Source: Smittia aterrima
Lineage: Eukaryota; Arthropoda; Insecta; Diptera; Chironomidae
Direction: 5' to 3'
NCBI GenBank assembly: GCA_033063855.1
Contig: CP093829.1
Location: forward strand, 3,854,243 to 3,918,242
DNA: 64,000 bases
Part shown: piece after piece, positions 22,401-33,288 of the stretch
Layout: each line of letters opens with the position of its first letter
Numbering within the stretch: position 1 is the first letter of the stretch
Notes under the pieces: generated by a model
What the model saw: only the letters and a program-made list of their open reading frames with translations
Databases searched by the model: none
Told to the model about the DNA's origin: nothing
Position numbers and translations under genes: made by a program

Positions 22401-25400
22401 TGAGATGTGGAAACTTTCCATCGTTGAATTTCTGGAGGAAAAAGCAAACTTTTCTCATTAACAATGATTTTTTGAATGAAACAAATTTATTCTGATGAAG
22501 CCAATCAGAAGCAGCATACAATCGTTCATTCGTTCGTTCGTTCGTAAAATCACACAAACACAAACCACAAATGTCGGTTCGAAGATGAAACTCTGTTCGT
22601 CAAGTGAGTCTCCCCCATCATCTGATGATATTATCGACCTTCGCTTCAGGTTTTTTATTCGCTCTGGGTGGAGAAGGAAAAATCAATAAAGCAGTGAACG
22701 GAGATTTAATGAGTCTAGTGATGAGAATATGATGAGAACCTCGCAACTGGAAAATGAAATTCCTCTTCACGATGACGCTTTCCCTTTGAAGCTCCAAATT
22801 CATTTCCCCGAGTGGACATCCATAACGATAAAGAAGCCTCGTTCCATTCGACTCGATAAGCTCACGAGTAGAGCACTCAGGATCGATTGCATCAACAGGT
22901 AACATGCCGTGAGTCTCATAGCGTCGTCTCTCTCGTGAGTTTAACGGTCGGATCAAGTTTCGAAGGCTTTCGCTCATAGCGGGAATTTGATTACGATTCG
23001 ATTTAAATGTCAAAGTCTATAAAATTTTGAATGAAAACGTTTCGAAAAAGCAAAGATTTCTGAGATCATTGACTTGAGAGTCTTCTTCGTCGAACCATTT
23101 AAATAAAAAAAAAAGATCTTGAAGATTGATTCAAACCTCGCGTCTGTTTCGTTTGCGTAAACTCTTCCGTAATAAATTTGGTTCATGTCGATGTCTTCCG
23201 CTTTCGCTTTTCTCCAACGATACCGCCATTCGAATAATGTTTTTCTTATCTGCACAGAGCAGAGAGAAAATATATTTTAGTTTGGATCTTAGGAAAGTTT
23301 TTTGCGTGTTCGATTTTACGAGAAATTGGATCGAGTCTTTCATACCGTTGTGTTGATGAGCCTCTTCGCTGAAAGACCATTCGTGAACGCTGTCTCGAGG
23401 TAGCGGCGACAGAATGTCAAGTGTCTCACCATCGTCTTCCTCACTTGTAATTGCCTCGTAGCTCGTCGTTGAGATTGAACGGAGATATTGGCGATTGTGA
23501 CGTCGTAAAACAACTTCAGGCTCCATTTCGAGCAGGTTTTGGTATTCGGTGTCGGCAGAAACGTTGTTTTTATCAGCTTTGACCTTTCTATCGTTATCGA
23601 ATGAGGTCGCGTTTGTAGTGAAGTTGATTTGCTTGTTATCACGCAATTTAATTGCAGTTTTATCGTTTGCCTCCACGACCGACTCGTTGATGTCTGCGAT
23701 CGACGAAGCTTTGCCGAAGCAATTCACTTTGAATACTTTAAAACACGAGTCCACCATGTCGACGTCAACAGTTTCGCGCTCGTTTTTATCGCCGGAATTT
23801 ACAGCGAGTTTGTGTCGAAATTTTCATTATCATTCGGAAAGCGGACTCAGATAAGGAACGCGCAAATAATCTGTTGACGACGAAAACTTCAGTGTCTGGT
23901 TTCAGTATTTTTTGGATTTTTTTTCAGCTGATCAATTAATACGCGTCATCGACGAAACGAACACAATTGAACGAGGAATTTCTTTGATTCTCCTTACTTC
24001 GTTGTCATGCAATTACTTTATTTTGACAAGACAAAGGCGAAGAGAAAACTTTTCTTGCGGTTTGAACGTTTGGTGATCTTTAATCTTCCTCCCCCAGAGC
24101 ACAAAACTTTCCAGACATTTTCATCCGAAATGAAACCGTAGACTGCTTCGGATCGCTTTTCTCTAGCTCGCTCTTGGCTCCTGTTTTTTCCATCGATTTA
24201 CCGAATAGCTTTTTGATAAATCTCAAGTACACTTGATTACGCACATAAGAACAATTCATTAGGCGCTCGCATTACGTTCAAGAGAAACTCGAATCACTTT
24301 GAGTAAGCAATAATCAGATAAATAAACACCCACGAAATCTTGGCATATCGCAGAATAAATGTTGCTGAATGTGCTTCTGAAATGTTTTTCACACTCGTCA
24401 AGATAGAAATAGACGATCGGGCGGAAAAGAGAGCGCAGATGATTGTCGGCGAAAACACATAAGAAAACTTTTTTTTTTGTTCTTCTTCTTCTTTACTTGA
24501 GTCGTGTGGCTATTAACGCGCGAATCTTGACCACGAAGTACGCGGAACATAAAAAATTGTTTTGATTCGTGTGGCTATCACAAAATAATTAGACTCTCGA
24601 ACGACTCGAACCTCTTAAATCTAGTTTAAAATTTTTTATTGCTCATCCGATAATTTTCAGCGGATCTCGCACTTTATTGTTCAATTTACTTCACGAGACT
24701 GAATTTGTGTGTTGAAATTCGATTTCAACCTAGCTCGATTGCTTCCTTTATCGCTAACTTTAAAACTTATTACGCCTCGGAGCTTAGTCTCGTTTGTGTT
24801 GGAGAAAAAGTTGTGCAAGTCTCTGCTTCACTCTCGGTTCGAAAAAATAAAATTTAGATGAGAAGAATTAAACGAGAATTGCTCGTTCGGCTTCCCTTCA
24901 TCGAGTTAATTGTTTGTGCTGACGAATTGATAAGAAATTTTCGTCAAGTGACAAATCAACAAACGGAACGAAATATTTTCGAAGCGAACAGTTGCGAAGT
25001 CGTCAGAGTATCGAGTGCGGATAATAAGGTAATCCAAAAATATCTTTGCGGAAACGACATCAAATCAATCAAATGTAATTTCAACTCATGATTGCAGTTG
25101 TGCGTACCTTTCGTGGCCTTGCTTGATCGAAAGAAGACTTGACCCTTTAAAAATAATGATTCATTCACTCTCGTGGTCATTCACGCAATGACGTTCAAGT
25201 CCTGAACTTACATTTACTGATTCGAGAGTTGGTTCTTCCTCAGGCGTTAACGCAAGCGAAGATTTCCGATGGCCAAGACGACTGGTAGGTGCACTCGCTG
25301 TGAAGAGAAAAAGGACGAAGAAGGTTTAATAATTGGTTTAAGTTTTAATGTTGTTACGGAAATAAACAAATTGCAATTAGAAAAAATATTAATCCTCGCA

Positions 25401-28400
25401 TCTCGCCTCGAGGAAACTAATTTAAATTCTATCAACGGCGAGCCGAGCTTAATCGCCGCATTAAAGAAAAGTTTTGATTAAAAATCAGCAAGAAACTTTC
25501 TCAGTTTGTCGTCGAAGCTTGTTCAACAAACTTTCTGTTTACGATTCAAAGTCGACTAATGGTTTAAGGAAAACTTTTAATCTCCGATGGAATTGTGAGG
25601 CTTCTTCTGCATCATTGGCGAACGTAATAACTTTTCAAGTGGACTTGTTGCTTTAACGAAACTTTCAAATTGAAAACTCAACAATGAATTCTTAAAGTTG
25701 AATGGACACGAACCAAATGAGCTTTATCCGATTGTATCCAAAAGAATTATTTGAATGCTTTTCAACTTTTCTTTGTGATCGCTCTCGAGTTAATAATTTC
25801 TATGAATGAGATGGAAACCTTTCGCTGCCTCTAACCACGCATGTGATACTTAATATTAAATTTGATATGAATCATCTCTTGCCATCAACAGAGAATGCTT
25901 CAGGCGGATAATCAAGGAGCAGTCATGTGAGATCGTGAAAATTATTCTCAAGAATCTTTCTGCGGCTGAAAGGAAACAGAAATCTCTTAGCTCGGGAATT
26001 TCTTTGGAAAGCGAAGACGTTGTTGGAATGAAAATATGAAATCAATCAATTAGACTCAAGCGAGCAACTTTTAATCGAAGTTTCCCCTCACGCTCAGAAG
26101 TTTTTTCCTGACGAAAAAGCAATTAGTCGAGGCATCATCGAAGTCACGACGGAAATTTAATTAAAACGTGAATTTATTGCACTTCGTTATCGCTTCGGAT
26201 CGATCCGATATTGTTAAAGATAAAGTGATTGATGAAATTTCTATTTGAGCTCGTCGATCGATAGAATTGTCGGCCTAAAAATGTTTATTTACCTGAAAGC
26301 TCGAACTCCCGTCGATTTATCGAAATTGATTTGTACGACGACATTTCAATCAATAAAAATATTTTTAAACTCGTCGGCAAAATATTTTTTTAAGAAATTT
26401 CTCCTCAAAATTCTTTTTCATGTTTCACAAAATTTATTTGACTTTTATGAGAGTCGGACGAGTTTCGCTTTTGCCTCTTTTTTCAATTCTGAAATCGAGG
26501 AAATTGTTTTCCATAAATAACCGAGAGAAGCTTCAAAGCTTAATTAAGTTTTATTGTTTTCTGAGCTCGTCGATTGTCACAACAAGCACAACGAAAGCAT
26601 CTGACGGGCGTTTAATGAATTTTCTCATGACAAAGCTCTCAGGTTGATCACTGAATACTCAAATAGTTCTCTAGAGCTGCGGTCAGAACACTCAGGAATG
26701 TGAAGTTGCATTGTCCTCCAGATATTTTAATAAATTTGTTCACCTTCGCTTGACTTGACCCAATTGATGAAGGAGAAATTCGGAAAATTTCCTTTCGTGT
26801 AACTGTCCCGAGAAGGAAACGTTGATGAATTATTCACTTTCTTTTGACTTTAGCACGCACAACGCAAACGTCTCGAGACTCGAGTTCAAGTGGCATGTGA
26901 CAAATATCAAGAAATTAATGAATTAGAGTCGGGATCGCTCAGCTCAAATAAAACTTTTCGTGACGAGATCTTCGGAAAAAGTTGTAAATCTTTCAAGTTT
27001 TTTTCTTTTGTTGATCTCTCTCGTAGTCGCTTGTGATGTTTACGTTTCCAAAAGGTGCTAAACACAAGTTTGACTTTAGCTTTAGGTTTTCCGATTACGT
27101 CGAGTGCTGGTTGGCACCATTTAGGTGTAAAAATCTCTGCTGCCAGACTCAACTACAATCACATGAGTTGTCTCGATGTGTGAAGAAGAAAAAAGTTTAG
27201 TTTGATAATTACGATTTAGCTTTGGAAAGTTCACTTGTTGTCACTGATCTGAGCTTAGCGTTTAGTTCCCCACGAGAGAGGTAAATAGGAAACTGTTTTT
27301 CTAAAGCCTCTAATCAGAGTTTCAATTATCAATTTAACTGGCCGACTGTTGATTTGTTGTGTGGGTGACCTGAGTTTGAATTAGAGAAGAATGAAAACAA
27401 ACTCAGCTCTGCTCAGCGACGATTTATTATTTGCACGTCGAGCGAGCTCAGAAAAGATTTTTGTTCGCGACTCATTAATCGAGTGTCATATTTTCACACA
27501 CAACTCTGATTCACATTTTTCTTTACGTCGACCTCGTTGAATCGCTCGCGGTTGTTCAACAAAAAAAAACAGAAAACTACAAAAAATATCAAAACAAGTC
27601 TACTCGTTTACAAATTTAGCGATAAACTATTTGACGAGCCGATTTGCAAGAAACTATCGAAACTGATCAACACGAAACGCTCTGCGCTCGAGCCTCGTCG
27701 TTCTCACACTATTCGTGAAGGTGTGTTTCATATTTTTATTTTTCATTCCGTTGCTATTATGAAAAGTTATCTCTTTCGAGCATTTCTATGAGTTGCCCGA
27801 TGCGAACTCGCTTGCTCAACTCGCTTATTAGCATGTGAGAAGACGAAATGGAATGGAAATGCAGTGGAAAGAGAGCTTGGAGCTTTAATTAGTTATTCCC
27901 CCTCTTAAATCTTTTATCAGACACTCCAATATTTTGGTTAATACAACGAAGCGAAGCGGATAAGAGAGCGAAAGATATGAGCAGCGATTTGATATGCGAT
28001 GACAACAAAATTCGGCGAGTTTATGACGTTCACGACTTGATTTGAAAATGTGCTACGTGATTTTTCTATTCGTCGTGACATCATCACTTGGAGCGAAATC
28101 TTATCGGCGACTAAATGAGCAGTGACGGATTTTTAGCGAAGAAAAATTTATTCAATTAGAGACGAAGCGCGTTGAAACGTTGACAACGGAAACTGTCATC
28201 GAAAATGTTTTGGCAAAATGTAAACTTACTTCCGATTGTCGCTCGTCTTATTGTCGATGGGATGATGGTGAGGCTGTGAGTGAGAGGTCCATAGTTGCTG
28301 ATCGTGACTATCGAATCTTTCTTCATAAAATCCTGCAAACAAAAATTGAGAGATTAGTTCTGATAGTTTCTATTAAAATCATTTAAACAAACAAACCTTC

Positions 28401-28793
28401 TCGATCGTGTCTTTTCCCGTAGCTGCAGCGGATTGAACAAAAATCTGGTTCGCTAATGCTTTGGACGTGTTCGAGTCGTCTTCAATATCAATTTTGTTGT
28501 TGCTGTTGGACTCGCTGCTGTTGGCGCAGTATAAGCCGCTGTCTTTACGGTTGTTGTTCTTGGACAACGACGAGAGAATCGAGGGCGAACAACCCATACC
28601 GAAAGCACCATGAAGCTGACGCAGACGCTCGCCAAATGCTTCAACAAACTCCGTCAGAGTGCAAACTTGATTCTCGAGCCAAGATTCAAATTAATTATTT
28701 CTTATTAGCGATTCAATTAAGCATCGTTCGCTGTCATCATCAACAACATTTTCCATGGTTTTTCATTTTGAATATTTTACTTCGATTTTCATC
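19445..28793 (-). CDS. Pde8: Pde8, cAMP-specific 3',5'-cyclic phosphodiesterase 8
   Basis: Hydrolyses cAMP. Exons, 5' to 3': 28,793-28,397 (ATG 28,597), 28,332-28,230, 25,297-25,212, 23,757-23,346, 23,249-23,137, 23,016-22,639, 22,431-22,181, 22,112-22,053, 21,939-21,882, 21,822-21,613, 21,557-21,006, 20,939-20,589, 20,461-20,078, 20,000-19,891, 19,829-19,752, 19,685-19,445. The MGCS start predicts myristoylation and palmitoylation at membranes, as in PDE8. A receiver-like domain (IRALLVFHKDD to HHLVIVDGR) and a PAS domain (TRDTIIITDDALRIQYTN) precede the catalytic domain, which has HNSTHAADV, HDIDHPG, LESHHAA and KCSDVSNP. Phases agree from the fourth exon on. That exon opens with its own ATG (MVDSC) without a convincing acceptor, so it is probably an alternative first exon giving about 1,065 residues. 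How exon 3 joins the body, and the 3' border of the 23,016 exon (a weak GTCGAT donor), remain uncertain. The first three exons and part of the fourth lie in the palindrome arm. Confidence 0.92.
22521..22546. repeat. CGTT simple repeat
   Basis: About five CGTT/CATT units inside a Pde8 intron. Confidence 0.8.
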
Positions 28794-31237
28794 CTGAAAA
28801 ATGAGAGGGAAGGCATTTAGTTCGATTATTGAGCAAAAAGTTTTAAATGCGATTGCGTTTTTCCTCGTTAGCTTAACAACTTTCGACGTTCACGGTTTAT
28901 TCTGATCATTAATTTGAAAAGGAAACTGAGCTGCAATTACGCGAAACCAAAAATCGAATCAAACATTGATACGAATTTGTTTATTTAATTACTCGATCGA
29001 ACTGCAATACTGAATTGTGTTGTTTATCGAACGGGAATTCTCACTTCTGATTGAGTGTCATCAATGAATGTCAGCAACATTCTCCAATTAATTGATTCGA
29101 TGCTCGAAGATTAAAGAATGTGAGAATAAATTGGAGAAGACGATTAAGCGAGAGCCGAACGGATTTGGAAGGAATTTACGGTTTGAGGCTCACGATTAAA
29201 TATTGACTGCGGGTTGAAGCCTTAAATTACTGAGGGCAAGTTTCAGCGACCTTTTAGTCAGCGAAGAGGAAAAGGCAAAAGGAATTTCAAACAAAAAGTT
29301 TAAATGAGATAAAAGGAAGAAAATTATGAAAATATTTGAGAAAATAAATTTTCAACTATTTCAACAAAGTTTGAATTAAAGAAAACATTCGTGAAATTCC
29401 TGAAGCGACTAAACTGCGATTGACAATTTCCACTGCAAATCGTGTAAACTCAACTCCATTACCACAAGGGAAGGGAACAAAATTGAACTTTACGATTTTC
29501 GAGATTAAATTTCTCGACTTCTGCGCAATTTTAAACGAAGTCTCGCAGTATTTTTATGACTGTTGCTCAATTCGAGTTAGAAACATCAAACAAACCTTTC
29601 GCTTTAAAACAAACAGCGCGTGGAAAATAATCAAAACGAAGCTTTTCGTCTTTTGATCCTTTGAGAGTCAAGGAAATTGCATCGCGGTTGTTGCTTTGGA
29701 GAATCTTGTAATTTCGTTTCAAGAAATCGTTTCGTTGGTTTATTTGCGGTTTGGATAAACATTTCTTAGAAGGACAAGTCTTTCGTGAAGCGACAAAGCT
29801 TCTGAATTTGTCAACTTGCTGATGAAAATTGTAATCAAGAAAAGTTTTTCGCGATCAAACGCAAATTAAAAATCATCATTCGTATCAGATTTTTTATGAA
29901 GCTGTCGCGGGATCTCATTACGAACTCATTTTTTGAACTCAGCTTCAGGCTTTCTCGAATTTCTGAATTAATTTTCCTTCTTTTCGCATAAATTTTCATT
30001 TTTTTTTAAATTCGAATCGAGTTACTTGAAGCAAGAAAAAGAGGAAATTTGATTTCTCCGAGAGTTTTGACGCATCTATCGCGTGCCCAGATCAAAATGC
30101 CAATCAAATGATGAGACAAGCATTCGCTCATACGCAAAAGCAATTTGTGAAATCTGTTGCAAGCTGAAGATGATAAAATTCGCTAAAAGCTCATCTGGCA
30201 ACTTTTGTAAACTGAACCAGACACGTGTTTCTCGAGAATTTATGAGCAGATACGCTCATCTTCCGAACCATGAACATTAAATTTTCATCTTGGGCCTTGT
30301 CGTCCCACAAACATCATTACGAGTCGCATAAATATTTAACATGAATCGAGATGAAAAATGGTCCAAAGACAGAAACAAGGAAAGGCATCGTTCATTTCAA
30401 TTTCGAAGACAATTCTCTTGTCGCTTTAACTTTGAAGATTGAATAATCTCAGACTGAGTTCCTGAAGAAGCTTTTATCAATCTTGTCCTTTTCAAGGCCT
30501 TAAGATAATGAAAGTGAATTAATTCTTCATTTTCTCGATGGATTAACCTTGACAAGGAAATCTCTGAAATTATTTTCGTGGAAATCTTTAATGCGTTTTT
30601 AATTGACATTTCTTTTGTCGAAGACAAGGAAGTTGCTCGTTAACGCTCACGTTACATTTCAATTAAGAGAAAGCTCAGAGATAAAATAAAAGTTTGAGGT
30701 CCTTTTCACCTTTAGGGACGAGAAATGTGGCTGAAATCCAAAGAAAGAAACTTTTGCCATCAATCGAGGGTTGAGAAAGTTTCAAGTTCCAAAAAATCCT
30801 CTGAAATCCACTTAAGACAGAGAAATACGCTTTAAGCCAATTGCTTCTGAATTCTCTGGAAATTCTTCATTGAAAGGTACGAACGCAGAATCAACAAAAG
30901 CAAGTGGAGCTGAATTAGCGGAAGCTCTGTCACAAAGCAGACTCCTCTCGAGAGGAACAATCGAAATAGACGACAGAAAATATTTCGAGTACAAAGCTTC
31001 GGCCACACAAAAGGTGTTTGATTAAAACTTTCTGTTTCCTTCCGACTTGTTTGTGAAAAGCTTTTCATTCGCTTTCGTGGCAGCTTTTCGTCCTTTCAAT
31101 GTGGACTCTCTCTATTCGGTTGTTATTGATTTTCTTTCATGACGAAGCTTTCAAAATTATGAAGCCAGAAAGTCGATTGTGAAAAAAATTCAAAAAAGTC
31201 AACCAATCAGTACAAGGTATTTTCAAATATTTTATTG

Positions 31238-31305
31238 GGATTCGAACCCACGACCTCCTAGTAAGATTCTAGTCAGTTATGCTGTGCTCTTCCAAACGAG
31301 CAAAT
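31238..31305 (-). repeat. tRNA-like element 2, right-arm copy
   Basis: On the minus strand GCTCGTTTGGAAGAGCA (D-arm/A-box-like), then GGTCGTGGGTTCGAATCCC (tRNA-Lys-like T-arm). It differs from the left copy at several positions, including the anticodon-like loop. Confidence 0.5.
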
Positions 31306-31476
31306 AACACTTTTCGAGAAGTTTGGCAAAATAGAAAGTTATCTTAAGAATCAGATCGAGTTAAGTGCAAGCGAATCCTCATTGAGTTGACAAACAAACT
31401 ATTTTAAAAAAAATTAGAGAAAAAAACGAAAAAAAATACACTAAGCTCCAACCAACCAACAGGTTAAATTCTTTGC

Positions 31477-31545
31477 GGGATTCGAACCCAGAACCTTCAT
31501 TATATGAAGTTTTATTTCTGTTGCTCTGACAATCAAGATAAGAAA
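31477..31545 (-). repeat. tRNA-like element 1, right-arm copy
   Basis: On the minus strand CAGAGCAACAG, a stem made of ACTTCAT and ATGAAG, then GGTTCTGGGTTCGAATCCC. No acceptor stem. Counterpart of 4,475-4,545. Confidence 0.5.
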
Positions 31546-33288
31546 ACTTTAAGGAAAGTTTGGCTAAAACTTAATATATTTTGACAATCGCAAAGAAGAA
31601 AACTTTTGTCTTCTGTAAATGAAAATTCTTTAAAATTCCGTTCAGCAGAAAACAAAAGAAAGCAGTGACCTATGTTAAAAACAAGACGAGCAAGCTAGTA
31701 AAAGGATAAAAATATTTTCTGATTAACGGGATGTAGACTAAAGCGCGAGAAGGAATTTGTTGAGCGAATGAATGTCAAAGTTTTATTTTCGGGATCATCA
31801 ACCGCCATGAAGCAAAAGCGAGAGAGGTTTCGCCTTCAATGAAACGTGCGAAGAATGGAATTTGCTTTCTCGTCAGACAAATGGAACGTGGTGAAGATTG
31901 AAAAGGCTCAACAGGTTTCCGCCTAAAGCTCACGAATTGTTCACGTTCAATTTATTGAATTTCTTTTATTGAATTGTTGGCGAAACAAATTTTTCAGTTT
32001 AAATGTTTTGATATTCAAAGCAAAGTTGCCAATTAAAAACATTCGCTCAATATTTTTAGAGCGATGTCATTGATTTGGAGAATTCAAAGTCAAACGAGTC
32101 GATGTAGATCAGTTTCAATTCACACAATCGATGTTTCTAATCGAGATGTACACCTTGAACCTCCACGCATAAATTAAGTTGATCTGAGAGCTGAAACGAG
32201 TCAAGGATTCATGCAAATCGATTCACGATTACTCGTTAACATTCTAAAAGTGTGAATGTCGCTCAATGATTTATCTTCGCGAATCCGCTAAACGTCATCA
32301 TCATCATCGTGAGACGCGTCGATTCGTTTTATGTCTCAACTTCTCACAGAAGCAGCGAAGTCATTCAAATTATCGTCACAGCGATTTTGATAAATATTTG
32401 CACATTTCAGCTTCAAGAAAATTCTCTGCGTCGTAACTGGAACGTTAAAGTGAAATGCAACAGTTTGATATTTGAGAGTAGTTTGAAGCAACAAGTGGAA
32501 GGAAAGCTTTTCAGTTTGATCAACGTGACAAAGAAGTTTTCCGAAGCACTAATGCTTGATTCGACCTGATTTGACGTTCGCTTAGTAATTAATTTCACGT
32601 TCTTTCATTGTTTCGCATGTCTCAAACTGTCAGTCGTTAATTACTTTTGGCTTCTCCCTCCGACAATCAAAATCACAGCGCACTTTATTCAATCACTACA
32701 TCAAAGTTAGCAGCTCGTTTGTTGATAAATTTTTACACCTACGAACACACACTCGCAAGATAAATTGTGTTTTATTTTATTTTCCGCGCTTTACTTTCTT
32801 CTCACTCGCGATCAACGATTTTTGACGAAAGATTTTTCTTTTAATTCTTCAAATTTTCTCTCACACAGAAAATATTTATTGACCAATAAAGCGAAATAAA
32901 TGAACTTCGCTGAGATTTATTGGAATTTGAGATGGCCAAGTCTTATTTTTAGCGCGGCACGTGATTTCAGCCTCCGTGGCTTCAATTACGACTCATTCTT
33001 AATAAATCTTTGAACTGATTATCATTTCGCTTCAATGTCTGAGATTTCCTCCACTTTTCTGTTATCTCACATTGACTGTACCGAAAGACTTCGACGAATG
33101 AAAGCCTTTACTCGCCAGAAGATTATACGAGACTGAGCGTTGACTGCCGTCAGTCTTTGTGCATGCGACGAAGGAAAAGAAGAAAATGAAAACCTCTCGC
33201 GTTCGACTCGAGAGAAGTTTACTTTCGAGTACGGAGAGAGCTTTTCGTGTAGAAAACATGTAAACAACTTGTTGAGCTTTGTGAACTT

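Larger units (their letters stand above)
28794..33288. other. Right-arm non-coding stretch upstream of Pde8
   Basis: Mirror of 2,723-7,234. It must hold the Pde8 promoter and at least one untranslated exon, since an acceptor lies directly upstream of 28,793. Two tRNA-like elements are present at 31,238-31,305 and 31,477-31,545. The DNA around them (about 31,150-31,700) is the least conserved part of the otherwise near-identical arm core. Confidence 0.65.

Noticed and set aside
24858..25180. Paired ORFs duplicated in both arms (MRRIKRELL and its antisense)
   Set aside because: Both strands are open over the same bases and lie within a Pde8 intron; conservation between arms reflects DNA identity, not coding.
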